Assembly (NCBI GenBank): GCA_023818745.1
Contig: JAMWBY010000074.1
Span: 1-6,440 of the forward strand
Direction: 5' to 3'
Source of the DNA: Candidatus Omnitrophota bacterium
GTDB taxonomy: Bacteria > Ratteibacteria > UBA8468 > B48-G9 > JAFGKM01
Length of the DNA: 6,440 bases
Shown: positions 1 to 6,286 of the stretch, piece by piece
Layout: each line of letters starts with the position of its first letter
How positions within the stretch are numbered: the stretch's first letter is position 1
Notes under the pieces: generated by a model
What the model was told of the DNA's origin: nothing
Databases searched by the model: none
The model's input: the letters and a program-made list of their open reading frames with translations, nothing else
Program-made: the position numbers and the translations under genes

Positions 1-653
1 ATATCAATTTTGATATATATATACCATTTACAACTGGAAGAGCATATTTTGGTGAATTTGAAATTTCTTCAAAACAAGGTCCTGTAATGAGATGGGAGAG
101 AAATTGGGTTAAATATCATAGATTTATAGTTAAAGTAAATGATACAGATAAAATTTTAACAACTTCTGCAATAATAGAAAATATACTTAAGACAAATCAT
201 AAAAAAGATGATTATGAAATTTTAGTTCCATTACAATTGTTAATCCAAGCAGAACATACAAAGAGAATTTTTAATATAGTTTTAGGTTCAATTGCTGCAA
301 TTTCTCTTATTGTAGGTGGGATTGGAATTATGAATATTATGCTTGCTACAGTTACAGAAAGAACAAGAGAAATAGGTATAAGAAGGGCAGTTGGTGCAAA
401 GAGAAAAGATATAATAAGTCAATTTTTACTTGAGACAGTAATTTTATCTTCAACTGGCGGTTTTATTGGAATATTGCTTGGTATTTTAATTCCTAAACTT
501 GTTACTAAATTTGCAGGTATGACAACAGTTATAACATGGTGGTCAATTTTACTTTCTTTTACAATATCTGTTGGAGTTGGAATAAGTTTTGGGATTTATC
601 CGGCAAGAAAAGCAGCATATCTTGACCCAATACAGGCACTTCGTTATGAGTGA
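1..653 (+). CDS. MacB/FtsX-type ABC transporter permease, C-terminal part (5' end outside window)
   Basis: Membrane subunit of a MacB-like (type VII) ABC system, which in known members couples cytoplasmic ATP hydrolysis to work on substrates at the outer face of the inner membrane. The frame is open from base 3, giving about 216 residues to the TGA at 651-653; the gene's start lies upstream. The visible extracytoplasmic part includes IYIPFTT (from base 15), as in MacB-family proteins, and the end of the large periplasmic domain. Three membrane segments follow: one around bases 270-350 (GGIGIMNIMLATV), one around 420-510, and one around 525-605. The cytoplasmic loop TERTREIGIRRAVGAKRKDI and the ending PARKAAYLDPIQALRYE are hallmarks of the family. 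An ATG at 87 lies inside the domain and is not a real start. The partner ATPase is expected upstream and is not visible. The substrate is unknown. Confidence 0.93.
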   Translation, partial: INFDIYIPFTTGRAYFGEFEISSKQGPVMRWERNWVKYHRFIVKVNDTDKILTTSAIIENILKTNHKKDDYEILVPLQLLIQAEHTKRIFNIVLGSIAAISLIVGGIGIMNIMLATVTERTREIGIRRAVGAKRKDIISQFLLETVILSSTGGFIGILLGILIPKLVTKFAGMTTVITWWSILLSFTISVGVGISFGIYPARKAAYLDPIQALRYE

Positions 654-681
654 TCGGATAGGTCGGGCTCAGTGAATTGGG
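652..681. other. GC-rich patch at the junction after the permease
   Basis: About 17 of the 30 bases are G or C (core cggataggtcgggctc), in a neighbourhood that is mostly A and T. It begins at the permease stop codon and ends where the minus-strand ABC ATPase remnant loses family similarity. I see no gene, tRNA or strong hairpin in it. It could be a recombination scar, the edge of a lost element, or a copy of a dispersed repeat. This is a compositional observation only. Confidence 0.4.
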
Positions 682-872
682 TTATAAATAAGTTGTCTTT
701 GTCCCTGACTTAAACTTAAAGTTCCATTATCTATTTCATCAATTAAAATTTCCCCTTTTTCAATCTCATATAATCTTGCAATTAGGTTTATCATAGTGGT
801 TTTTCCTGCTCCTGTTGGACCAACAATCGCTATCATTTTTCCTTATATTTAATTTGAAATTATATCACTCAA
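669..872 (-). pseudogene. Decayed remnant of an ABC-exporter ATPase domain (Walker A joined to signature motif)
   Basis: On the minus strand an ATG at 836-834 opens a 55-residue frame ending at the TGA at 671-669. It begins MIAIVGPTGAGKTTMINLIA, a complete Walker A of the MsbA/LmrA-type exporter family. It continues RLYEIEKGEILIDEID and then passes directly to NGTLSLSQGQRQLI, the signature motif of the same family. Intact domains have roughly 80 residues between these points, including the Q-loop; these are missing without loss of frame. After QLI the similarity stops, so Walker B and the H-loop are absent too. Upstream in the same frame, residues resembling LSDI...N...GK (872-837) can be read, interrupted by TAA at 851-849 and 845-843. 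This suggests the domain once extended further. An AAGGA sequence before the ATG could allow translation, but the product could not be a normal ATPase. Pseudogene status is an inference from the missing core motifs and the stops. Confidence 0.75.
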
Positions 873-923
873 TGAGAAAATTATAAATCTTTATTTGCGA
901 ATACTCCGGATGATAAAGTTTAG

Positions 924-968
924 AAAAAACTAAAATCAGAATTTGAATGATTTTTATATTAGTTTTTT
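924..968. repeat. AT-rich inverted repeat, possible weak bidirectional terminator
   Basis: The left arm AAAAAACTAAAATCA (924-938) pairs with a right arm made of TGATTT (948-953) and TAGTTTTTT (960-968). The loop is nine bases (939-947), and six unpaired bases (954-959) lie on the right side. That gives 15 base pairs, only two of them G:C. The A-run on one side and T-run on the other would resemble a terminator whichever strand is transcribed. It lies between the minus-strand remnant and the slipin promoter region, where insulation from permease transcription would make sense. The low G:C content makes terminator function uncertain. Confidence 0.45.
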
Positions 969-987
969 AAATCAATTGTTCAGAATT

Positions 988-1026
988 TTTATAAAATTTG
1001 ACTTGGAAAGTAAAATTGAGATAAAA
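988..1026 (+). promoter_or_regulatory. Candidate sigma-70-type promoter of the slipin-tyrA-proBA-nadD-pheST array
   Basis: Two overlapping readings fit. TTTATA (988-993), a 17-base spacer and TAAAAT (1011-1016) match the consensus at 4/6 and 5/6 positions. TTGACT (998-1003), a 16-base spacer and GATAAA (1020-1025) match at 5/6 and 4/6. Either would start transcription roughly 18-27 bases before the slipin ATG, leaving a short leader with no room for a riboswitch or T-box. AT-rich DNA gives such matches by chance, so confidence is limited. Confidence 0.35.
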
Positions 1027-1035
1027 TCAATAAAA

Positions 1036-1045
1036 AAGGAGGAGG
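1036..1045 (+). promoter_or_regulatory. Strong ribosome binding site for the slipin gene
   Basis: AAGGAGGAGG contains a perfect AAGGAGG match to the 16S rRNA anti-Shine-Dalgarno sequence. GGAGG at 1038-1042 lies seven bases before the ATG at 1050. This fixes the slipin start and is the best ribosome binding site in the window, consistent with the slipin being the first gene of the transcript. Confidence 0.85.
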
Positions 1046-1049
1046 AAAA

Positions 1050-1796
1050 ATGGGATGGATTGTTTTAGGTATTTTTGTTTTTATGGTTTTGGCAAATGCT
1101 ATTAAAGTTGTAAACGAGTATGAAAGGGGAGTTGTTTTTCGTCTCGGAAGATTGGTTGGAGCAAGAGGCCCTGGTTTAATTTTTTTAATTCCCATCATTG
1201 AAAAAATGGTGAAAGTAAGTTTGAGAACTGTCACATTTGATGTAACACCACAAGAAGTTATGACAAAGGATAATGTTCCGATAAAAATTAATGCTGTTGT
1301 CTGGTTTAGAGTTCTTGACCCTGTCAAATCAATTGTTGAGGTTGAAAATTATCAACTTTCAACAATGCAGATTGCGCAGACCACTTTAAGAGGAGTTGCA
1401 GGGCAACTTGAACTTGATGAAATACTTGCAGAAAGAGAGAAAATAAATCATAGGTTACAGCAAATTATAGATGAACAGACAGACCCTTGGGGAATAAAAG
1501 TTAGCATAGTTGAAATTAAAGAAGTAGAATTACCAGATACTATGAAAAGAGCAATGGCAAGACAGGCAGAGGTTGAAAGAGATAGAAGAGCAAAAATTAT
1601 AAATGCTGAAGGAGAATTTCAAGCAGCTCAGAAACTTAAAGAAGCAGGAGAAATACTTTCTCAAGTTCCCATAGCACTTCAATTGAGATATTTACAAACA
1701 GCAACTGAAATTGCAGCAGAAAAAAATTCTACTCTTGTTTTTCCCATTCCGATTGAATTATTCAAACATTTTATGAGAAAAGAAGAAGATAAATAA
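1050..1796 (+). CDS. Slipin / stomatin-like SPFH (band 7) membrane protein
   Basis: A 248-residue protein of the bacterial slipin branch of the SPFH/band 7 superfamily. These proteins oligomerise on the membrane into ring-like assemblies and are linked to membrane microdomains and to NfeD partners. The N-terminal hydrophobic anchor spans residues 2-18. The SPFH domain follows with VNEYERGVVFRLGRL (about 21-35), the GPGLIFLIPIIE hairpin (about 40-51) and the TFDVTPQEVMTKDNVPI block. TTLRGVAGQLELDEILAERE (about 112-131) is typical of slipins. A charged alpha-helical/coiled-coil stretch rich in A, E, K and R (about 165-200) comes next, then AL-QLRYLQTATEIAAEKNST and a hydrophobic end FPIPIELFKHF. 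The length matches the family. The start is set by the strong ribosome binding site. No NfeD gene is adjacent; tyrA starts three bases after the stop. The family call is secure, the cellular role is not known. Confidence 0.95.
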   Translation: MGWIVLGIFVFMVLANAIKVVNEYERGVVFRLGRLVGARGPGLIFLIPIIEKMVKVSLRTVTFDVTPQEVMTKDNVPIKINAVVWFRVLDPVKSIVEVENYQLSTMQIAQTTLRGVAGQLELDEILAEREKINHRLQQIIDEQTDPWGIKVSIVEIKEVELPDTMKRAMARQAEVERDRRAKIINAEGEFQAAQKLKEAGEILSQVPIALQLRYLQTATEIAAEKNSTLVFPIPIELFKHFMRKEEDK

Positions 1797-1799
1797 AAA

Positions 1800-2663
1800 A
1801 TGAGAGATTTTAAAAAAATAGGGATAATTGGTATTGGCTTAATAGGTGGTTCTATTGGGCTTGATGTAAAAAGAAAAAAGATTTCTAAAAAAGTTTATGG
1901 ATATAGTAGAAAAATTGAAACTATGGAAAAGGCGGTAAAAAAAGGTATAATTGACCAATATTATAAAAGTCCAGAAGAGCTAATTAAAAGTGTAGATTTT
2001 TTAATTATTTCAACTCCGGTAAATGTAATGGAAGATTATTTTAAAATTATAAGAGATGTTAAACCAGAAATTATTTTTACAGATGTTGCAAGTATTAAAA
2101 AAAATATCTGTGATAAAGTAAGAAAAATTATAGGTGAAAATGCAAATTTTATTGGTTCCCATCCAATTGCTGGTTCAGAAAAATACACTGTTGATTTTGC
2201 ATCAAATGGTCTTTTTGAAGGGAAAACCGTTGTTCTTACTCCAACAGAAAATACAAAAATGGATGTAAGGGAAAAAGTAAAACATTTTTGGGAAAAATTG
2301 GGAAGTAGAGTTATTTATATGTCTCCCAAAGAACATGATGAAATTCTTGGTTTTACAAGTCATCTTCCCCATTTTTTAGTATATGTTTTGCTTGCTGTTG
2401 GAAATAAAAATAAAAAATGTTTTAAAAACTGCTTTGGCTCTGGTTTTTTTGATACAACAAGAATCGGAAAAAGCAATTATCAAATGTGGACTGAGATATT
2501 TTTTTCAAATAAAAAAAATATACTTAAATGGATTGGGAGTTTTGAAAAAGAATTAAAAAAATTTAAAGAATATTTAATAGAAGGAAACTATGAAAAACTG
2601 GAAAAAAGTTTAGAAAAAAGTAAATTTTTCAGGGAATATATAGAAAATGAAGAAAAATTTTAA
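1800..2663 (+). CDS. tyrA: Prephenate (or arogenate) dehydrogenase
   Basis: A 287-residue cytoplasmic TyrA-family enzyme. Such enzymes oxidatively decarboxylate prephenate to 4-hydroxyphenylpyruvate, or arogenate to tyrosine, for tyrosine synthesis. The N-terminal Rossmann fold has GIGLIGGS at residues 11-18. The second strand ends YGYSR (33-37), where many NAD-dependent relatives carry an acidic residue. The active-site block GSHPIAGSEKYT (119-130) supplies the conserved His121, and SHLPHFLVY (187-195) carries Ser187 and His191. FFDTTRIGKSNYQMWTEIF (216-234) is the helical-domain motif, with Arg221 a likely substrate-binding residue. There is no fused chorismate mutase and no room for a C-terminal ACT domain. 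Feedback control may therefore differ from the ACT-containing forms. The gene starts three bases after the slipin stop with only a weak AG-rich ribosome binding site, which suggests coupling. Substrate preference cannot be told from sequence alone. Confidence 0.93.
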   Translation: MRDFKKIGIIGIGLIGGSIGLDVKRKKISKKVYGYSRKIETMEKAVKKGIIDQYYKSPEELIKSVDFLIISTPVNVMEDYFKIIRDVKPEIIFTDVASIKKNICDKVRKIIGENANFIGSHPIAGSEKYTVDFASNGLFEGKTVVLTPTENTKMDVREKVKHFWEKLGSRVIYMSPKEHDEILGFTSHLPHFLVYVLLAVGNKNKKCFKNCFGSGFFDTTRIGKSNYQMWTEIFFSNKKNILKWIGSFEKELKKFKEYLIEGNYEKLEKSLEKSKFFREYIENEEKF

Positions 2664-3444
2664 TAATGTTAAAAAAATTGTGATAAAAATAGGGACAAAT
2701 GTTTTAACAACAGAAAATAACCGTCTTGACACCTCCATAATTGAACATATTGTTGAACAAATAAGTTACCTTGTGGAGAAAAAAAATAAAGAAATTATAA
2801 TTGTAACATCAGGAGCAATATCAGCGGGAATGCAGATATTGGGATGGACAAAAAGACCGAAAGTTTTAAATATGCTTCAAGCAGCAGCAAGTGTTGGTCA
2901 GAGTCGGCTTATGAGAACATATGAAAGATTATTTAGAGAAGAGGGGTTAAATGTTGGGCAGATTCTTTTAACAAGAGATGTTTTTACAAATCCTGAAAGG
3001 AGAAAATATGCAAGAGATACTTTATTAACACTTCTTAAATATAAAGTTATCCCTATTATAAATGAGAATGATAGTGTTGCGGTTGAAGAAATAAAATTTG
3101 GAGATAATGATATTCTTTCAAGTATGGTTGCTGAACTTATAAATGCAGATATGTTAATTATACTTTCAGATGTAGATGGTTTATACACCGATGATCCAAA
3201 GAAGAATAAAGGCAAAATTATAAAGGAAGTAAAAGATATAAAAAAAATAGAAAAAATTATAAAAATTGGGCCTCCTTCTGATAAAGGTGTTGGAGGAATT
3301 AAAAGTAAAATTGAGGCAGCAAAATTTATTACTTCAAAAGGCAAATATTGTGTTATTTTAAATGGTAAAAAAAACTGGTGTTTGAAAAATTTTATTGAAG
3401 GAGATGGAATTGGAACTATCTTTTATCCTGAAAATAAGGGGTGA
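2647..3444 (+). CDS. proB: Glutamate 5-kinase, short form without PUA domain
   Basis: A 265-residue amino acid kinase-fold enzyme that phosphorylates glutamate to glutamyl 5-phosphate, the first step of proline synthesis. Visible motifs are the phosphate-binding VIKIGTNVL (12-20, Lys14), VTSGAISAGM (53-62), AAASVGQSRLM (79-89), LLTRDVF (107-113) and the substrate-binding IPIINENDSV (135-144). FGDNDILSSMVA (151-162), LSDVDGLYTDDP (173-184) and the nucleotide-binding GVGGIKSKIEAAK (214-226) follow. The E. coli enzyme is about 100 residues longer because of a C-terminal PUA domain; this protein ends soon after the kinase fold, as several other bacterial forms do. The start overlaps the end of tyrA by 17 bases, with AGGGA at 2631-2635 as a plausible ribosome binding site. 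proA follows within three bases. Feedback inhibition by proline is expected from the family but cannot be seen. Confidence 0.96.
   Translation: MKKNFNNVKKIVIKIGTNVLTTENNRLDTSIIEHIVEQISYLVEKKNKEIIIVTSGAISAGMQILGWTKRPKVLNMLQAAASVGQSRLMRTYERLFREEGLNVGQILLTRDVFTNPERRKYARDTLLTLLKYKVIPIINENDSVAVEEIKFGDNDILSSMVAELINADMLIILSDVDGLYTDDPKKNKGKIIKEVKDIKKIEKIIKIGPPSDKGVGGIKSKIEAAKFITSKGKYCVILNGKKNWCLKNFIEGDGIGTIFYPENKG
3436..3441 (+). promoter_or_regulatory. Ribosome binding site that decides the proA start
   Basis: AAGGGG, inside the last codons of proB, lies six bases before the ATG at 3448. This favours ATG 3448 over the in-frame TTG at 3445 as the proA start. Confidence 0.6.
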
Positions 3445-3447
3445 TTG

Positions 3448-4704
3448 ATGGATTGGAAGGAAAAAATATTTAAAGATGTAGAAAAGACAAAAAAGGCATC
3501 ATTTATTATTTCAAAAACTTCAACAGAAGAAAAAAATTTATTTCTTGAAAAACTTTCACAAAAAATTCTTCTATATCAAGATGAAATAATTGAAGCAAAT
3601 AAAAAAGATGTCAATTCCTGTATAAAAAAGGGTTATTCTTCTGCTTTCATTGATAGATTAAAAATAGATAAAAAAAGAATAGATAAAATGATAAAAGCAA
3701 TAGAAGATGTTATTTCTCTTCCAGACCCTGTAGGTAAAAAAATATGGGAGATAGTAAGACCTAATGGACTTAAAATAGAAAAAATAAGAGTTCCTATTGG
3801 AGTAATAGGGATTATATATGAATCAAGACCAGATGTTACAATAGAAGCAAGTATATTATGTATTAAATCAGGAAACTCTGTAATTTTAAGAGGGGGAAAA
3901 GAAGCAAAAAGAACAAATAAAAAACTTATTGAAATAATGAAGGTTGCACTTGGAGAAAGTTTATTACCAGAAGATACAGTGAATTTAATAACTTCTGGTG
4001 GAAGGGCATCAGTAAAATATATTCTTAAACTTTATCAGTATATTGACCTTATAATTCCAAGAGGAGGTCAATCTTTAATAAAAACAGTTGTTGAAAATAG
4101 TTATATACCTGTGATAAAACACTATGCGGGTGTTTGCCATACATATGTAGATAAAGATGCGGATTTAGATATGGCATGGAAAGTTGTTTTAAATGCAAAA
4201 GTTCAAAGACCAGCAACTTGTAATGCAACAGAAACCTTGCTTATTCATAAAGATATAGCAGAGAAATTTTTGCCTAAGATGGCAGAACTATTTAGAAATT
4301 ATAATGTTGAAATGAGAGGATGCAGCGAAACAAAGAAAATTTTACCTGATATAAAAGAAGCAACAGAAATTGATTGGTATACAGAATACCTTGACCTTAT
4401 AATTTCAATAAAAATTGTAAATAGTTTGGAAGAAGCAATTGAACATATAAATAAATACGGGACTCACCATTCTGATTCCATAATAACAGAAAATAAAAAA
4501 TCAGCAGAAAAGTTTTTAAAGGAAGTTGATTCTGCCGCAGTTTATCATAATGCTTCAACAAGATTTACAGATGGAGGCGAATTTGGACTTGGAGCAGAAA
4601 TAGGAATAAGCACAGATAAAATTCATGCAAGAGGTCCCATGGGTCTTGAAGAATTAACAACTTATAAATATGTAATATATGGAAATGGACAGATTAGAGA
4701 GTAA
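3448..4704 (+). CDS. proA: Glutamate-5-semialdehyde dehydrogenase (gamma-glutamyl phosphate reductase)
   Basis: A 418-residue aldehyde dehydrogenase-superfamily enzyme. It reduces glutamyl 5-phosphate with NADPH to glutamate 5-semialdehyde, the second step of proline synthesis, and receives the unstable product of ProB. The family signature VPIGVIGIIYESRPDVT is at about 115-131, and the cofactor region SGNSVILRGGKEA at about 141-153. LIIPRGGQSLI follows at about 201-211. The catalytic cysteine is Cys258 within QRPATCNATETLL (253-265). FTDGGEFGLGAEIGIST (373-389) and HARGPMGLEELTT (393-405) complete the characteristic C-terminal half. The length equals the usual 410-420 residues. The 3-base spacing from proB and the 20-26-base overlap with nadD point to a single transcript and coupled translation. 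No key residue appears to be missing. Confidence 0.97.
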   Translation: MDWKEKIFKDVEKTKKASFIISKTSTEEKNLFLEKLSQKILLYQDEIIEANKKDVNSCIKKGYSSAFIDRLKIDKKRIDKMIKAIEDVISLPDPVGKKIWEIVRPNGLKIEKIRVPIGVIGIIYESRPDVTIEASILCIKSGNSVILRGGKEAKRTNKKLIEIMKVALGESLLPEDTVNLITSGGRASVKYILKLYQYIDLIIPRGGQSLIKTVVENSYIPVIKHYAGVCHTYVDKDADLDMAWKVVLNAKVQRPATCNATETLLIHKDIAEKFLPKMAELFRNYNVEMRGCSETKKILPDIKEATEIDWYTEYLDLIISIKIVNSLEEAIEHINKYGTHHSDSIITENKKSAEKFLKEVDSAAVYHNASTRFTDGGEFGLGAEIGISTDKIHARGPMGLEELTTYKYVIYGNGQIRE

Positions 4705-5287
4705 AAAGATTGGAGTTTTAGGAGGAACTTTTGACCCTATTCATTATGGACATCTTATAATTTCGGAAAAAGCGCGAGAAGAATTTAATCTTGATTTTGT
4801 TATCTTTATTCCATCTGGGATTCCTCCACACAAAAAAAAAGTTTATGCTTCTTCTTTTGATAGGAAAAAAATGGTTGAATTTGCAATAAAAGATAATAAA
4901 TATTTCAGAGTTTCAGATATAGAGATTTTGAAGGACAGTATTTCTTATACTTATGAAACAATCATTGAAATAAAAAAGGAATATACCAATTCAGAAATTT
5001 TTTTAATTGTTGGTGAGGACTCTTTTTATGATATACCTAACTGGTACAGAGCAAAAGACCTTATTAAGGAGGTTGTTTTTCTTGTGGCAAAAAGGAGTGA
5101 AAAGGAAATATTGAATGATATAAAACTTCCTTTAAATTACAAAATTATCCATTCACCTTTTGTTGATATTTCCTCAACTTATATTAGAAATTGCATTTTT
5201 GAAAATAAATCAGTAAAATATTTACTTCCGGACAAGGTGATTGAATATATTAAAAAAAGGAAATTATATGCTGAAAAAAATGATTGA
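4679..5287 (+). CDS. nadD: Nicotinate-nucleotide adenylyltransferase
   Basis: A 202-residue cytoplasmic nucleotidyltransferase that joins nicotinate mononucleotide and ATP into nicotinate adenine dinucleotide, the penultimate step of NAD synthesis. The N-terminal LGGTFDPIHYGHL (14-26) contains the HxGH catalytic motif at His22-His25. IPSGIPPHKK (44-53) is the conserved substrate loop, GEDSFYDIPNWYR (112-124) the NadD-specific motif, and ISSTYIR (164-170) the second nucleotidyltransferase motif. The size is typical. The first ATG (4679) and a second at 4685 both lie within the end of proA, and neither has a clear ribosome binding site. Most relatives start just before KKIGVLGG, so translation may depend on ribosomes terminating at the proA stop. 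The 3' end overlaps pheS by 20 bases. proB-proA-nadD is a recurrent bacterial order, which supports the assignment. Confidence 0.95.
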   Translation: MEMDRLESKKIGVLGGTFDPIHYGHLIISEKAREEFNLDFVIFIPSGIPPHKKKVYASSFDRKKMVEFAIKDNKYFRVSDIEILKDSISYTYETIIEIKKEYTNSEIFLIVGEDSFYDIPNWYRAKDLIKEVVFLVAKRSEKEILNDIKLPLNYKIIHSPFVDISSTYIRNCIFENKSVKYLLPDKVIEYIKKRKLYAEKND

Positions 5288-6284
5288 AGAAATAGAAGAG
5301 ATAACAAAGTTGGCACAACAAGAGATTAAAGAAGTAAAAAATCAAGACCTTCTTGAAAAATGGAGAATAAAGTTTCTTGGAAGGAAATCAATTTTGAGTA
5401 AATTATTTTCTACTATTTCAAATTTATCAATAGAGGAAAAAAAAGAAATAGGTAAAAAACTGAATGAAACTAAAAATCTGTTAGTCCAGTTGTATGAAGA
5501 AACAAAGAAAAAAATTGAAAAAGTTAAGACAAAATATAACTTTACATTTCCAGGAAAACCTTTTTCAATCGGGAAATTACATATTATTACAAAAGTTATA
5601 GATGAAATTGTTCAGATTTTTTATAAAATGGGATTTGGTGTTGCAGAAGGGCCTGAAATTGAAACTGATTATTACAATTTTACTGCTTTAAATACTCCTG
5701 AAGAACATCCTGCAAGGGATATATGGGATACATTTTATATAAAAAAAGAAAAAGGGATTCTCTTGAGAACACATACAAGTCCTGTCCAGATAAGGGTTAT
5801 GGGAAAATATAAACCACCATTAAGAATAATTGCTCCTGGGAAATGTTTTAGAAGAGATGCATTTGATTCTTCTCACAGTCCAGTTTTTCATCAAATAGAA
5901 GGACTTATGGTTGATAAAGATATAAAATTTACTCATTTAAAAGGTGTATTGTCATATTTTCTACAGGAATTTTTTAAAGAAGAAATAAAAATTATCTTTT
6001 CTCCTTCTTATTTTCCATTTACAGAACCAAGTGCAGAAGTAAGCATTTCTTGTGTTATTTGTAATGGAAGAGGATGTTCTACATGTGGAAATACGGGCTT
6101 TTTAGAAATACTTGGTTGTGGTATGGTTCATCCTAATGTGTTTAGAATTGTTGGATATGACCCTGAAGTTTATACTGGATTTGCTTTTGGTATGGGTGTT
6201 GAACGGCTTGCTATGTTAAAATATGAAATAGATGATATAAGATATTTCTATCTTAATAATTTAAAATTCCTGGGACAATTTTAA
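5268..6284 (+). CDS. pheS: Phenylalanyl-tRNA synthetase alpha subunit
   Basis: Catalytic alpha subunit of the heterotetrameric class II PheRS, which charges tRNA-Phe; 338 residues, the usual bacterial length. The N-terminal charged coiled coil (about 1-90), a tRNA-contacting arm in known structures, precedes the catalytic domain. Motif 1 lies around MGFGVAEGPEIETDYYNF (121-138). HPARDIWDTFYI and LLRTHTSPVQIR (165-176) follow, then motif 2, CFRRDAFDSSHSPVFHQIEG (193-212). Motif 3 is GFAFGMGVERLAML (304-317). Four cysteines in CVICNGRGCSTC (262-273) form a likely zinc-binding knuckle, as in many bacterial PheS proteins, and a fifth follows at 284. ATG 5268 is chosen because an AAGGA-like site lies just upstream and the length fits; an in-frame TTG at 5241 would add nine residues. 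The start overlaps nadD by 20 bases, and pheT begins two bases after the stop. Confidence 0.97.
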   Translation: MLKKMIEEIEEITKLAQQEIKEVKNQDLLEKWRIKFLGRKSILSKLFSTISNLSIEEKKEIGKKLNETKNLLVQLYEETKKKIEKVKTKYNFTFPGKPFSIGKLHIITKVIDEIVQIFYKMGFGVAEGPEIETDYYNFTALNTPEEHPARDIWDTFYIKKEKGILLRTHTSPVQIRVMGKYKPPLRIIAPGKCFRRDAFDSSHSPVFHQIEGLMVDKDIKFTHLKGVLSYFLQEFFKEEIKIIFSPSYFPFTEPSAEVSISCVICNGRGCSTCGNTGFLEILGCGMVHPNVFRIVGYDPEVYTGFAFGMGVERLAMLKYEIDDIRYFYLNNLKFLGQF

Positions 6285-6286
6285 AG

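Noticed and set aside
865..960. Minus-strand frame reading ...FSKLYHPEYSQIKIYNFLIE before a TGA at 867-865, as a possible frameshifted upstream part of the ABC ATPase
   Set aside because: Only a loose likeness to the pre-Walker region, and it competes with the better-aligned LSDI...GKM reading in the other frame. Not enough to extend the pseudogene.
984..998. Short palindrome AATTTT-TAT-AAAATT as a terminator or operator
   Set aside because: Six A/T-only pairs are expected by chance in this composition and overlap the candidate promoter; no independent support.
654..1049. tRNA, T-box, riboswitch, CRISPR or insertion-sequence ends in the intergenic region
   Set aside because: No cloverleaf, no conserved T-box or riboswitch core, no repeated spacer pattern, and no transposase fragment or matched terminal repeats with target duplication were found.
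989..1327. Minus-strand open frame of 112 codons
   Set aside because: It lies antisense to the slipin gene and its promoter region, has no recognisable domain or plausible ribosome binding site, and reads as low-complexity hydrophobic sequence expected from the complement of a real gene.
2898..3344. Minus-strand open frame of 148 codons
   Set aside because: It is entirely antisense to the well-supported proB gene, is rich in Ser, Ile and Phe as AT-rich complements are, and shows no family motif.
5241..5267. TTG at 5241 as the pheS start
   Set aside because: It would add nine residues not needed for family length and lacks a well-spaced ribosome binding site, whereas the ATG at 5268 has an AAGGA-like site just upstream.
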